DNA of 64,000 bases from Arthrobacter sp. SLBN-112 (GTDB lineage Bacteria > Actinomycetota > Actinomycetes > Actinomycetales > Micrococcaceae). How positions within the stretch are numbered: the stretch's first letter is position 1; every line of letters starts with the position of its first letter. The notes below the pieces were generated by a model. That model worked only from the letters and a program-made list of their open reading frames with translations, had not been told where the DNA came from and ran no database searches. The stretch is from the NCBI RefSeq assembly GCF_030944625.1, contig NZ_JAUSXY010000001.1, positions 4,030,001 through 4,094,000 of the forward strand. The letters are read 5' to 3'. This document shows, one piece after another, positions 1 through 9,015 of the stretch. The position numbers were made by a program, and so were the translations under genes.

Positions 1-977
1 TCGGCCAGCAACGGAGGGTCTTCAAAAAGATTGACTCGTTGCTTCGCGGCAATGTGGGCGTGGAAGTTGCGGCAACACTGGCGCGCCTCACACAGGGCGG
101 CAGCAAAGGCCTGGCGGTTGTGGCTCCCGCGTTCCCGGGCACTGGAAGGACAACCTTTGGCGGCATTGTCCACATCAACGGCGTGCCCAACACCGCGGGA
201 AACTTTGGTGGCGACATTGCCGCGGCGCTTGCTGCCGGTGGCCTCACCGCCGAATCTGCCGGAACAAGCGGACGCACGCAGGACGAACTGGCGCGGTACT
301 TCCGGGACTTGCAGGACCGCGGGATTGCCGCCGTCGTACTGGACGCCAGCTCGGATGATGACTTGAAAGCCATCGCTGCCGCTGCAGACCTGCTGGACTT
401 TCCGGCGCTCCTTGTGGGTTCCGGCGGACTGGCTGGGCACCTGCCGGCCCGCGAAGGAACTGCGCGGAATGCGCAGATGCATAGCGTGAACCGCACCCTG
501 ACGGTGATCGGCAGCTACTCGGGCCTCGCCCGCCGGCAAACCGACGCACTTGTCGCGGCCGGCGCCGAGCACATCATGTTGGACCATGCCACCCTTCATC
601 ACACAGCGGTCCCCCGCCGGGTTGCCGAGGCGATGGCCCGGACAGATGTGGTCCTTACACCGGACCCGATGGGGGCCGTGGACAAGTCGCAGGCACTTGT
701 GGTGGCGGAGGCCCTGGCCCGTGCCACCGCTGCCGGTATCGGGCACTGCGACGCCCTGGTCCTCACCGGCGGGGAGACGGCCACGGCGGTCCTGAAAGCC
801 CTGGGCACCGGCAGCTTCACCGTCCTCGGGGAGATTGAACCCGGCGTCGTGATGAGCCTGCTTCCGGCACCCCTCCCCCTCCTGGTCACCAAGGCCGGCG
901 CGTTCGGGGACGCCGGTACGCTGGCCCGCACCACCCAATTCCTTACTGGCACAACGACTGAAATGAGTATCAAATAA
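1..977 (+). CDS. Four-carbon acid sugar kinase (DUF1537/OtnK-DtnK family), 5' partial
   Basis: The reading frame is open from base 3, so the gene begins before the window; the TTG at 39 is not the true start because the residues just before it (FKKIDS, followed by LLRGNVG) are the conserved DUF1537 kinase motif. This family phosphorylates threonate- or erythronate-type acids at O4 using ATP. The C-terminal half carries the nucleotide-binding LTGGETA element near the end. The TAA stop overlaps the next ATG (TAATG), so it is translationally coupled to the PdxA-like dehydrogenase. A kinase plus PdxA2 pair is the known D-threonate/D-erythronate route to dihydroxyacetone phosphate; the exact stereoisomer cannot be read from sequence. 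Confidence 0.88.
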   Translation, partial: GQQRRVFKKIDSLLRGNVGVEVAATLARLTQGGSKGLAVVAPAFPGTGRTTFGGIVHINGVPNTAGNFGGDIAAALAAGGLTAESAGTSGRTQDELARYFRDLQDRGIAAVVLDASSDDDLKAIAAAADLLDFPALLVGSGGLAGHLPAREGTARNAQMHSVNRTLTVIGSYSGLARRQTDALVAAGAEHIMLDHATLHHTAVPRRVAEAMARTDVVLTPDPMGAVDKSQALVVAEALARATAAGIGHCDALVLTGGETATAVLKALGTGSFTVLGEIEPGVVMSLLPAPLPLLVTKAGAFGDAGTLARTTQFLTGTTTEMSIK

Positions 978-1981
978 TGGGACGCCCGATAGTTGCCATC
1001 ACCATGGGCGATGCCGCCGGCATCGGCCCGGAAATCATCGTCAAGGCCCTGGGCGACAGCGAACTGCGGTCGAAGGCACGCATGCTGGTCATCGGCGATC
1101 TTCGCCGGATGCAGCTCGCTGCGGACATCGTCTCCAGCCCGCTGACCCTGCGGAAGGTCGCCGCACCGTCGGAGGCCCTGTTCGAGGAAGGCACCATCGA
1201 CGTGCTGAACATCGACTGCATCCCGGAGGACCTCGCCTGGGGCGAGCTCTCCGCCGCTGCCGGACACGGGTCGTTCCTCTTCATCGAGAAGGCCGTCCAG
1301 CTGGCCATGGACCGGCAGGTGGATGCCATCTGCACCGGGCCGCTGAATAAGGCCGCCCTGCACGCCGCCGGCCACAAGTACCCGGGCCACACCGAACTCC
1401 TCGCCGAACTGACCGGCACCGAGGAAGTGTCCATGATGCTGACCGCGCCGAAGATGCGCGTCATCCACGTCACCACCCACATCGGCCTGATCGATGCGAT
1501 CGCCAAGATCAACGGCGACCTGGTGTACCGGACCATTAAGCGCGGGTATGAACTGCTGCGTGCCTCGGGCATCGAGAACCCGCGGATCGCCGTTTGCGCC
1601 ATCAACCCGCACGCCGGCGAAAACGGGCTGTTCGGGTACGGCGAAGAAGCGGAGAAGATCCAGCCGGGCATCGAGAAGGCCCAGGCGGACGGCATCGATG
1701 CCTTTGGCCCGCTTCCAGCAGACACCTTGTTTTTCCTGGCTGGCCGCGGCGACTTCGACCTGGTGGTGGCCCAGTACCACGACCAGGGCCATGGCCCCGT
1801 GAAGGTCCTGGGCCTTGAGAACGGCGTGAACATCACCGTGGGCCTGCCCGTGGTGCGCACGTCCGTGGACCACGGCACGGCCTTTGACATCGCCGGTAAG
1901 AACATCGCGGACCACGAGTCCCTTTTGGAAGCACTGCGGCAGGCAGTGGATCTGGCACCTTCGCGCGAGGAAGCTGCCTAA
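977..1981 (+). CDS. pdxA: PdxA-family 4-phosphate dehydrogenase (likely PdxA2, D-threonate/D-erythronate 4-phosphate)
   Basis: The 334-residue protein has the full PdxA length and its metal-binding histidine motifs: PGHTE (about 136-140), NPHAGE (about 210-215) and YHDQGHGP (about 267-274). PdxA enzymes oxidise a 3-hydroxyl of a 4-phosphorylated four-carbon acid with NAD and decarboxylate the product. Because it overlaps a DUF1537 kinase by one base and not vitamin B6 genes, the catabolic PdxA2 role (4-phospho-threonate or -erythronate to dihydroxyacetone phosphate and CO2) is more likely than pyridoxine synthesis. It is the last gene before a strong terminator. Confidence 0.9.
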   Translation: MGRPIVAITMGDAAGIGPEIIVKALGDSELRSKARMLVIGDLRRMQLAADIVSSPLTLRKVAAPSEALFEEGTIDVLNIDCIPEDLAWGELSAAAGHGSFLFIEKAVQLAMDRQVDAICTGPLNKAALHAAGHKYPGHTELLAELTGTEEVSMMLTAPKMRVIHVTTHIGLIDAIAKINGDLVYRTIKRGYELLRASGIENPRIAVCAINPHAGENGLFGYGEEAEKIQPGIEKAQADGIDAFGPLPADTLFFLAGRGDFDLVVAQYHDQGHGPVKVLGLENGVNITVGLPVVRTSVDHGTAFDIAGKNIADHESLLEALRQAVDLAPSREEAA

Positions 1982-1995
1982 GCAACCGCAAGGAC

Positions 1996-2028
1996 AAACG
2001 GCCGGTCAGCTTAGCTGACCGGCCGTTT
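1996..2028 (+). terminator. Rho-independent terminator after kinase-pdxA operon
   Basis: A perfect 16-bp inverted repeat (AAACGGCCGGTCAGCT and its complement, 1996-2011 and 2013-2028) runs into TTTT at the 3' side. It lies 15 bases after the pdxA stop codon. Confidence 0.9.
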
Positions 2029-2073
2029 TGGTCATTGAGGCGGCCGGAACCCGCGTTATTGGGCCCTCCCGGC

Positions 2074-2092
2074 GGTTGAGCCTGTCCAAACC
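2074..2092 (+). repeat. Short intergenic repeat GGTTGAGCCTGTC-AAACC, copy 1
   Basis: This 19-mer differs at one position from the sequence at 20449-20467. The ends (GGTT/AACC) are complementary, giving an imperfect palindrome. It sits in the leader between the terminator and the DeoR gene. Function unknown. Confidence 0.5.
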
Positions 2093-2141
2093 GGGGGCCG
2101 GAACTAGCATGGTAACCACTGCCACGGGAAGGAGACCGGGA

Positions 2142-2921
2142 ATGCTGAGCGCAAACGCGCGGCGCGAGGAGATCTACCACCTTGCCGTGACCACCGGCCT
2201 GGCGTCCGTGGAGGAACTCTCGGCCCGGTTCGAGGTGACCGCGTCCACCATCCGCCGCGACCTGGCCTTGCTGAACGGGCAGGGCAGGCTGGCCCGCACC
2301 TACGGCGGGGCGATGGCACTGGGCGCGCACCCGGAGGCGTCGCTGCGGCAGCGGACCGGCGAGGCGTTCGAGCAGAAGCACGCGATTGCCCGCTGGGCGG
2401 CCTCGGTCATCCAGTCCGGGGAGAACATCCTGCTCGACGCCGGCTCCACCGCAGGGGCCTTGGCCCACGAGCTGCGCGGGTTCGATCGGTTGTCGGTCAC
2501 GACGCCGGGCCTCAACACCCTGCAGGAACTCGCCGAGTCCGAGGGCATCGACGTGGACTGCCTGGGCGGCCGGCTGCGCAGTGTTTCGCAGAGTTTTGTG
2601 GGCCCGCTCGCCGAGGCGGCCCTGGAGCGGATGAGCTTTGACCGGGTGTTCCTGGGCGCCGACGCCGTCACCGCCGAGGACGGCATCTGCGAGGCCGACC
2701 ATGCCCAGACCCGGCTCAAGGAGCTCATGGCCCGGCGCGGCCGGGAGGTCTACGTGCTGGCCGATTCGTCCAAGCTCGGCCTGCGGCCGTTCCACGCGTG
2801 GGCGCGGCTCGCGCTCCCCTGGACATTGGTAACAGACGACGGCGCCGACCCTGAGCAGGTGCAGAAGTTCCGGGACGCCGGTGTCCGGGTTGAGGTGGCC
2901 GCCGCCCAGTCAGGCCGATAG
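2142..2921 (+). CDS. DeoR/GlpR-family transcriptional regulator
   Basis: The ATG at 2142 is preferred over upstream starts because AAGGAG lies just ahead of it (2129-2134) and the protein then begins directly with the DeoR winged helix (ARREEIYHLAVTTG, then VTASTIRRDLALL). The C-terminal part is the DeoRC sugar-phosphate sensor (LDAGSTAGALAHEL, later FLGADAV). It would bind DNA and respond to a phosphorylated sugar intermediate. It follows the acid sugar kinase-pdxA operon but is separated from it by a terminator, so control of that operon is an inference. A decayed, very similar copy lies at 16734-17136. Confidence 0.88.
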   Translation: MLSANARREEIYHLAVTTGLASVEELSARFEVTASTIRRDLALLNGQGRLARTYGGAMALGAHPEASLRQRTGEAFEQKHAIARWAASVIQSGENILLDAGSTAGALAHELRGFDRLSVTTPGLNTLQELAESEGIDVDCLGGRLRSVSQSFVGPLAEAALERMSFDRVFLGADAVTAEDGICEADHAQTRLKELMARRGREVYVLADSSKLGLRPFHAWARLALPWTLVTDDGADPEQVQKFRDAGVRVEVAAAQSGR

Positions 2922-2928
2922 CCGCGCA

Positions 2929-2967
2929 GTCCCGGGTGGTTCCTCCAACCGGGCAACCACCCGGGAC
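2929..2967. terminator. Bidirectional hairpin between convergent genes
   Basis: A perfect 13-bp stem (GTCCCGGGTGGTT, 2929-2941, with its complement 2955-2967) and a 13-base loop lie between the DeoR stop and the end of the convergent monooxygenase gene. There is no long T run, so it may act mainly as a 3' mRNA-protecting or bidirectional terminator structure. Confidence 0.7.
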
Positions 2968-2984
2968 CGCAAGAACAGAGTTTG

Positions 2985-3296
2985 TCAGAGCTCGCCCTGA
3001 TGCGGAGTTCCGGCGGGCATCGGGGCCAGCCTGATGACTTCCACCGGCTCCCGCAGGAGGCCCTCAAGGGAGGCGTTGAGCCGTGCGACGGCTTCACCTG
3101 CACCGTGGGCGTCAAGCAGTTCGGCCGAGTCCCATTTTTCGATCATGACGATCTGGCCGTTGGGAGCCTCGTGGATGGCGTAGAGCTGGCAGCCCGGCTC
3201 CTTGTGCACCTCGGCGATGGCGGGGGCAAGGGCGGCGGCAACGGCATCGAAGGCCCCGTCCTTGGGCGTGAAGACGGCGGTAACAATGACGGTCAT
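2985..3296 (-). CDS. Antibiotic biosynthesis monooxygenase (ABM) family protein, putative quinol monooxygenase
   Basis: This 103-residue single-domain protein has the ABM/YgiN dimeric alpha-beta barrel pattern: TVIVTAVFTPKDG at the start, EPGCQLYAIHEAP and IVMIEKWDS in the middle. Such proteins are cofactor-free oxygenases acting on quinols or small carbonyl compounds; the substrate here is unknown. Its start lies 8 bases beyond the stop of the upstream LacI gene on the same strand, so the two are probably cotranscribed. Confidence 0.8.
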   Translation of the reverse strand: MTVIVTAVFTPKDGAFDAVAAALAPAIAEVHKEPGCQLYAIHEAPNGQIVMIEKWDSAELLDAHGAGEAVARLNASLEGLLREPVEVIRLAPMPAGTPHQGEL

Positions 3297-3304
3297 GGTG
3301 TTCC

Positions 3305-4339
3305 TTATCTGGTTGGGGTGAGCACGAGTGGCGAGCAGCTGTTGCGCGGTACGAAGTCTGCTTTGACTTCGATGGTGCGCTGGCCGTCGGGCAACTTGCC
3401 CTGCATCCGCCCCAGCACCAGCTCCAGGGAGTGCAGTGCGAGCATGGCGATGGGCTGGCGGATGATGCTGAGCGGAGGGCTTGTCAGTTCGGTCCAGGGA
3501 CTGTCGTCAAAGACGATGACCGACAGGTCGTTGGGGATGCGGGTACCCGTCTGGACCAGGCGGCGGACGGCGCTCTGGACCTGGGCCGTGTTGGCCACGA
3601 TGATCCCGGTGGGGCGATCCGGCAGCGCCAGCAGGGATCCGACGGCATCGCCGCCGCCGTCACCCCGGAACGGCACATCCCGGATCAGCTGCGGGTCAAC
3701 CATGACGGAGCAGCTGTCATGGGCGGCCTGGTACCCCTGGATCCTGGATCTTCCCGTGGAAGTGCTGACCGGCCCGGTAATCAACCCGATCCGGGTATGC
3801 CCCAGGCCGAGCATGTATTCGGTGGCGCGGCGGGCCGAGTCCACGTTTTCGATGCTCACAACGTCAACGTCCGCCAGCTCCGGGATGGTGCGGTCCACGA
3901 AGACAACGTTCACACCCAGGGATTGCAGCCGCGCCCACTTCTCAACGTTTGCTCCGGTGGGCGTGGCGATAACACCGCTCACGGACCGGTCCAGGAGCGT
4001 GTCCAGGGAATCCGCTTCCAGGTGCGGATCCTCCTGGGTGGTCATCACCACCACCTGCACCCCGTGGCTGCGCGCCTCCCAGACAATCCGGTCCGCCAGC
4101 TGGGCGAAGAAAGGGTTGGCCAGGTCGGCAACCACCAGCCCGACGGTGGGGGCATGGCCCACGCTCAGTTCACGGGCGGCGGCACGCGGCCGGTATCCGA
4201 GATCCTCGATGACCCGGAGGACCATGTCCCGCTTGGCCGGTGCAACAGGGCCCGACTCCGGGTTAAGGACCCGGGACACCACGGAAACCGACACGCCGGC
4301 AGCGGACGCGACATCGCGGATTGTTGGAGCCTTCTTCAC
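3305..4339 (-). CDS. LacI-family transcriptional repressor (acid sugar/TRAP operon)
   Basis: The protein (344 aa) opens with the LacI helix-turn-helix and hinge (PTIRDVASAAGVSVSVVSRVL) and continues with the periplasmic-binding-protein-like effector domain (VGLVVADLANPFFAQL; VVFVDRTIP; GHTRIGLITGP). The start is GTG at 4339, preceded by GGAGGAG. It is divergent from the dehydrogenase-TRAP operon, and a perfect LacI-type operator lies in the shared upstream region, so it most likely represses that operon and itself until the imported acid sugar or a metabolite binds. Confidence 0.93.
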   Translation of the reverse strand: MKKAPTIRDVASAAGVSVSVVSRVLNPESGPVAPAKRDMVLRVIEDLGYRPRAAARELSVGHAPTVGLVVADLANPFFAQLADRIVWEARSHGVQVVVMTTQEDPHLEADSLDTLLDRSVSGVIATPTGANVEKWARLQSLGVNVVFVDRTIPELADVDVVSIENVDSARRATEYMLGLGHTRIGLITGPVSTSTGRSRIQGYQAAHDSCSVMVDPQLIRDVPFRGDGGGDAVGSLLALPDRPTGIIVANTAQVQSAVRRLVQTGTRIPNDLSVIVFDDSPWTELTSPPLSIIRQPIAMLALHSLELVLGRMQGKLPDGQRTIEVKADFVPRNSCSPLVLTPTR

Positions 4340-4461
4340 TTCTCCTCCTCATTGAAGGTTCTACCCGATCGCCGGCATTAACGGCGTCGCCGTCATGGGA
4401 GGCGTTAGACAACGCGTTTTCCTTGTGACCGTTGACACAGCCTAGCACCCACTGGTACAAA

Positions 4462-4479
4462 AGTGGAACCGGTTCCACT
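4462..4479. promoter_or_regulatory. LacI-type operator
   Basis: AGTGGAACCGGTTCCACT is a perfect 18-bp palindrome with the central CG typical of LacI/PurR-family operators. It lies between the LacI gene (start 4339) and the divergent dehydrogenase gene (start 4577). Confidence 0.85.
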
Positions 4480-4576
4480 CCGGTCCTCGAATTCACATCC
4501 CGCGACAACGAAGTTGCCCCACCAGCGCGGTGGCGGTGCTTCCCGGACGCGGAAACGCCAATCAGAGAGATCCCCC

Positions 4577-5929
4577 ATGAACCTTCACAAGCTCCTCAGC
4601 GACCGCGAGCAGCAGGGACGTCCCATACGAGTGGGACTCATCGGCGCCGGCAGGTACGGCACCATGTACCTCGCCCAGGCCAACAACATCCCCGGGATCC
4701 ATGTGGTGGCCATCGCCGACATCAACGTCAAGCGCGCCGAAGGAGCCTTCGAACTTGTCGGCTGGCCCAAGAACCAGATCGCGCCGGATATCGCCACCGC
4801 CCTTCGCGACCGCAGCACAGCGATCATTGCGAACGCGGACGAGCTGTTCGATGTCGACATCGACGTCATCGTCGAGGCGACCGGCAACCCGATCGTGGGG
4901 GTCAAGCACGCGCTGCGGGCCATCGACACGAAGAAACACATCATCATGGTCACCGTTGAAGCCGACGCCCTGGCCGGGCCGGCACTGGCCCGCCGCGCGG
5001 AAGCCGCCGGCGTGGTGTACTCCATGGCCTACGGGGACCAGCCGGCTCTGATCATGGAACTGGTGGACTGGGCACGGACCAGCGGCTTCGACGTTGTCTG
5101 CGCCGGCAAGGGCGCCAAGTACCTCGAGCACTACCACGAGATGAATCCGGACAATGTCTGGGAAAACTGGGAATTCTCGAAGGAACTCACCGACTCCGGC
5201 CAGCTGAACCCGTACATGCACACCTCGTTCCGGGACGGCACCAAGGCATCGATCGAGATGGCCGCGGTCGCCAACGGTGCCGGGCTGGTCCCGTCAGATA
5301 ACGGGCTGAGCTTCACCCCGGGCGACGTCGAGCAGATCGCCACGGTCTGCCGGCCAAGCGATGTGGGCGGGGCCCTCGCCCACGAAGGCAGCGTCGACGT
5401 CATGTCCAGCGTCAACCGGGACGGCAGCTGGATCAGCCACAACACGCAGGAAGGCGTCTTCGTGGTGGTGAAGGCGACCAACGGATACGTTTCCGGCTGC
5501 TTCACCGAATACCCCTGGCACCCGGACCCCACCGGCCAGTACGCGGCACTGTACCGCCCCTACCACTACGTCGGCCTGGAGCTTAACGTCTCCATCGCCA
5601 ACGCAGCCCTCCGCGGCATAGCCACCGGCTCGCCCGTGGGTTTCTTCGGCGACGTGGTGGCCACGGCCAAGAAGGACCTCAAAGCCGGCGAGTTCCTCGA
5701 CGGCGAAGGCGGCTACACCGTCTGGGGCAAGCTCGTTTCCGCCAGGCACTCCGTGGAAACCGGAGCGCTGCCGGTGGCGCTGGCCCACCACGTGGAACTG
5801 CGCAATGACATCGCCAAGGGCGCAATCGTGGGCTGGGACGACGTCATCATGGACGACTCCCTGGCCCAGGCCCTGGAACTGCGCCGGGAAACCGAAGCGC
5901 TCGTCACTGAATCCGCCCTCACCGCCTGA
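4577..5929 (+). CDS. NAD(P)-dependent oxidoreductase with C-terminal SAF domain (COG4091-like, homoserine dehydrogenase fold)
   Basis: The ATG at 4577 is chosen because AGAGAGA precedes it and upstream codons run through the operator region. The first 150 residues form a Rossmann domain (VGLIGAGRYGTMYLAQ; VIVEATGNP) like homoserine dehydrogenase. The C-terminal part has an SAF-type segment (ATAKKDLKAGEFLDGEGG). It is first in an operon with a TRAP transporter and a beta-hydroxyacid dehydrogenase, so it probably oxidises a branched or four/five-carbon acid sugar taken up by that transporter. The substrate is not known, and homoserine metabolism itself is unlikely here. Confidence 0.85.
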   Translation: MNLHKLLSDREQQGRPIRVGLIGAGRYGTMYLAQANNIPGIHVVAIADINVKRAEGAFELVGWPKNQIAPDIATALRDRSTAIIANADELFDVDIDVIVEATGNPIVGVKHALRAIDTKKHIIMVTVEADALAGPALARRAEAAGVVYSMAYGDQPALIMELVDWARTSGFDVVCAGKGAKYLEHYHEMNPDNVWENWEFSKELTDSGQLNPYMHTSFRDGTKASIEMAAVANGAGLVPSDNGLSFTPGDVEQIATVCRPSDVGGALAHEGSVDVMSSVNRDGSWISHNTQEGVFVVVKATNGYVSGCFTEYPWHPDPTGQYAALYRPYHYVGLELNVSIANAALRGIATGSPVGFFGDVVATAKKDLKAGEFLDGEGGYTVWGKLVSARHSVETGALPVALAHHVELRNDIAKGAIVGWDDVIMDDSLAQALELRRETEALVTESALTA

Positions 5930-5974
5930 CCTGCCCGCTTTGAACTGACTCCTTCCAACGAAGAAAGGCTTCAC

Positions 5975-7009
5975 ATGAACTCGAAATTCCGCGCCCTCAC
6001 CGGAGCGCTGGCCTGCACCCTCGCCGCGTCACTCCTGGCGGGCTGCGCGTCGGGCGCTGCCGGCGGCACCGGTGGCGCAGCCCCGGCCAAGATCCAGCTC
6101 TCCATCCCTGATCCGATTGACTCGTCCGTCGGCGTTTCGGCCCAGCACTTTGCCGATCAGGTCAAGAAGACCTCCAACGGGTCCGTCCAGGTCACCGTGG
6201 TTCCCAACGGGACGAGCTTCAGCGGCGACCAGAACGCGGCAGTGACCCGCCTGCAGGGTGGTTCCCTGGACGCCCTGATCCTGTCAACGTCGGTGTACGC
6301 CTCCGTGGTGCCGGAGATGAACGGCATCAGCATCCCCTACCTGTTCAAGGACACCACCCAGGAGGCAGCTTTCCTCAACGGCAAGCCAGGCCAGGTCCTG
6401 AAAGACAAACTGGCCCAGAAGGACACCGTCGCGCTCAGTTTCATGACCAGGACGGGCCGGGTGATCACCAACTCGGTGCGCCCCATCCAGCAGCCGTCTG
6501 ACCTGAAGGGCATGAAGATCCGCGTCCCCGGCAACCCGCTGTGGACGGACTACTTCGGATCGCTGGGCGCGAGCCCCACCACCATGGCTTTCTCCGAGGT
6601 CTTCACCGGCCTCCAGACCGGGACGATCAACGGGCAGGAAAACCCGATCGAGGTTCCGTGGACCAACAAGTTCTCCGAGGTGCAGAAATACGTGTCCCTG
6701 ACCAACCACATCAATGACGCGTGGGTCCTGGCCCTGTCATCGAAGAAGTGGGGCACGCTCTCGGAAGACCAGAAGAACGCCCTCACCGACGCCTCGACCG
6801 AGACGGCCACGTTCAAGACCGGCTACGACGAGGAGCAGTCCAAGAAGCAACTGGACGATCTGAAGGCCAAGGGAATGCAGGCCAACGAGCTCAGCGCCTC
6901 CGCGGTAGAGGAATTCAAGACCGCGGCGAAGGGCCTCTACCCGAAGTTTTCCGAGCTGATCGGCAAGGACTTCTTCGACCAGGCGATCGCCTTCACCTCC
7001 TCCAACTAA
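5975..7009 (+). CDS. TRAP transporter solute-binding lipoprotein, DctP family
   Basis: A lipoprotein signal with lipobox LLAGC (Cys23) is followed by the DctP/DctB domain (QHFADQVKKTSNGSVQVTV; LKGMKIRVPGNPLW; TGTINGQENP). The arginine in MKIRVPGN corresponds to the family's carboxylate-binding arginine, so the ligand is an organic or sugar acid. It would be anchored outside the membrane and deliver substrate to the downstream DctQM permease. The preceding gap has a good ribosome site (GAAGAAAGG). Confidence 0.93.
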   Translation: MNSKFRALTGALACTLAASLLAGCASGAAGGTGGAAPAKIQLSIPDPIDSSVGVSAQHFADQVKKTSNGSVQVTVVPNGTSFSGDQNAAVTRLQGGSLDALILSTSVYASVVPEMNGISIPYLFKDTTQEAAFLNGKPGQVLKDKLAQKDTVALSFMTRTGRVITNSVRPIQQPSDLKGMKIRVPGNPLWTDYFGSLGASPTTMAFSEVFTGLQTGTINGQENPIEVPWTNKFSEVQKYVSLTNHINDAWVLALSSKKWGTLSEDQKNALTDASTETATFKTGYDEEQSKKQLDDLKAKGMQANELSASAVEEFKTAAKGLYPKFSELIGKDFFDQAIAFTSSN

Positions 7010-7015
7010 CCGCAG

Positions 7016-7051
7016 GCAGGGGCCGGGGCGCACCGCCGCCCCGGCCCCTGC
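7016..7051 (+). terminator. Intercistronic stem-loop after dctP-like gene
   Basis: A perfect 15-bp GC-rich stem (7016-7030 pairing with 7037-7051) with a six-base loop begins 7 bases after the binding-protein stop codon. There is no T tract. In transporter operons such hairpins usually stabilise the binding-protein mRNA or partly terminate, keeping permease expression lower. Confidence 0.8.
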
Positions 7052-7090
7052 ACATCACATCCGCTCTCAACGTCGACAGTCTGGAAGAAC

Positions 7091-9010
7091 ATGAAACACA
7101 CCATCCCTCCCGAGGAACTTGAAGAAGTCCTCCCCTCTGACGCGGAGGAGATCCTGCACCACGGTCACGTCCCGCCGCGCTGGAGCGGGGCCGTGTGGTT
7201 CGACAAGGTCCTCGAAGGCGCCGTTGGCGCGGCGATCATCGCCGAGCTCCTGGTCATCCTGCTGAACATCATGGTCCGGCTGGTCACCGGCGATTCAGTG
7301 CTCTGGACCCAGGAAGTGTCGGAAATCGCGCTCCTGACCATCGCCTTCATCGGCGGCGCGATCGCCTACCCCAAGGGTGCGCACATGTCCGTCCAGGCCC
7401 TCATCATGCGGCTGCCGCCCACCTGGAAGCCCTACCTTGCGGCCCTCGTAGACTGCCTGGTCCTCGTCATGAGCGCGGGATCCTTTGCCCTGTACGTCCC
7501 CACCCTGGTGCAGCAGATCGAAGAGAAAACCCCGATCCTCCAGCTGCCCGTGTTCTGGGTGTCCCTTCCCTTCTCGGCCGGGATGATCCTGATCGCCTGG
7601 TTCGCCCTGGTCAAGCTGAAGCGGCAGGAGCGGCGCCCCGTGTTCGTGGCGGCCGGCATCACCGCGATACTGATTGCCCTGGTGGTCCTCAGCCAGCCGC
7701 TCTTCTTCTACGCGTCCCCCAACCTCCTCCTCGGCGTCGTCCTTGCGGTGCTGTTCATCCTGCTGTTCCTGGGCCTTCCCATCGCCTTCGTCCTGGCCCT
7801 GGCCTCCGGGATCTACCTCTACCTCGGCGGCATCTCCGACGTCAGTGCCATCCCCATCGGCATGGCCTCCGGCGCCAAGGGCTTCGTCCTGCTCGCCATC
7901 CCGTTCTTCATCCTCGCCGGGACGGTGATGAACTCCGCCGGGTTGACGCTTCCCCTGGCCAAGCTCGTTGACGCACTCATCGGGCACCTGCGCGGCGGCC
8001 TGCTCCAGGTGGTCGTCGTGACGATGTACATCTTCTCCGGCATCTCCGGCTCCAAGGTGGCAGACGTTGCCGCCGTCGGCACCACCATGCGGAACATGCT
8101 TGAAGAACGCAAGTACCCCCGCGGTGAGGTGGTCGCGGTCCTGTCGGCCTCCGCCATCATGGGCGAGACCATCCCGCCGAGCATTGTCCTGCTGGTCCTT
8201 GGATCCATCACCACCATCTCCACCACCACCCTGTTCCTGGCAGGATTCCTGCCGGCAGCCTTCCTGGCCCTGGTGGTGATGGCGCTCGTGTTCGTCCGCG
8301 CCCGCAAACAGGGCGGCGTCGCCAGTCCCAAGGCAACGTGGCGGACCCGCGGATCAGCCACCTTCTTCGCGATTCCCACGCTGCTGCTTCCCGTGGGCAT
8401 GGTGGCCGGGATCCTCAGCGGCTTCGCGACCCCCACCGAGGTGTCCTCCGTCGCCGTCGCGTACGCCTTCATCCTCGCCGCCGCCTACCGCCGCGGCAGC
8501 AAGCGGCTGCTGGGCGACACGCTCCGGGAAACCACCACGACGGCGGGCATGGTGCTGTTCATCATCGCCGCCGCCTCTCCCCTGGCGCAGACCCTCGCCC
8601 TCGCCGGCGTCTCCCAGCAGATCCACGACCTGATGTCGAGCCTGGGTGACTCCCCGATCCTCTTCATGCTCTTCACCGTGGTGCTGCTGATCATCATGGG
8701 CCAGCTGCTCGAAGGCCTCCCTGCCGTCCTGATCTTCGCGCCCCTGCTGCTTCCGATCGCCACCAGCTTCGGCGTCAACCCGGTGCAGTACGCCATGGTG
8801 CTGATCATCTCGATGGGCATCGGTTCCTTCGCCCCGCCGGCCGGCGTCGGCTTCTATGTAGCCTGCGCAACCGGGCACGAAACCGTCGAGAAGAGCCTCA
8901 AGCACTTCTGGCCCTACCTCATCGCCGTGTTCATCGGGCTCCTCGTGCTCGCGGCCGTGCCCTGGTTCAGCACGTTCCTGCCCGCCATTGCCGGCCTCAT
9001 CCCCTTCTAG
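7091..9010 (+). CDS. TRAP transporter fused permease, DctQ-DctM
   Basis: The 639-residue protein is a fusion: residues about 30-180 form the four-helix DctQ small subunit (TQEVSEIALLTIAFIGGAIA), and about 210-639 the large DctM permease (GLPIAFVLALASGIYLYLG; IPFFILAGTVMNSAG; SGSKVADVAAVGT; GETIPPSIVLLVLG). It works as a sodium-driven secondary transporter with the upstream DctP-type lipoprotein. The start ATG follows CTGGAAGAAC. The next gene starts only 5 bases downstream. Confidence 0.94.
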   Translation: MKHTIPPEELEEVLPSDAEEILHHGHVPPRWSGAVWFDKVLEGAVGAAIIAELLVILLNIMVRLVTGDSVLWTQEVSEIALLTIAFIGGAIAYPKGAHMSVQALIMRLPPTWKPYLAALVDCLVLVMSAGSFALYVPTLVQQIEEKTPILQLPVFWVSLPFSAGMILIAWFALVKLKRQERRPVFVAAGITAILIALVVLSQPLFFYASPNLLLGVVLAVLFILLFLGLPIAFVLALASGIYLYLGGISDVSAIPIGMASGAKGFVLLAIPFFILAGTVMNSAGLTLPLAKLVDALIGHLRGGLLQVVVVTMYIFSGISGSKVADVAAVGTTMRNMLEERKYPRGEVVAVLSASAIMGETIPPSIVLLVLGSITTISTTTLFLAGFLPAAFLALVVMALVFVRARKQGGVASPKATWRTRGSATFFAIPTLLLPVGMVAGILSGFATPTEVSSVAVAYAFILAAAYRRGSKRLLGDTLRETTTTAGMVLFIIAAASPLAQTLALAGVSQQIHDLMSSLGDSPILFMLFTVVLLIIMGQLLEGLPAVLIFAPLLLPIATSFGVNPVQYAMVLIISMGIGSFAPPAGVGFYVACATGHETVEKSLKHFWPYLIAVFIGLLVLAAVPWFSTFLPAIAGLIPF

Positions 9011-9015
9011 AGAAC

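Noticed and set aside
599..1915. 438-codon minus-strand frame opposite pdxA
   Set aside because: It is antisense to a clear PdxA protein, has no domain, and is explained by high GC codon bias.
2982..4355. 457-codon plus-strand frame opposite the LacI gene
   Set aside because: It covers two recognised minus-strand genes and encodes no family.
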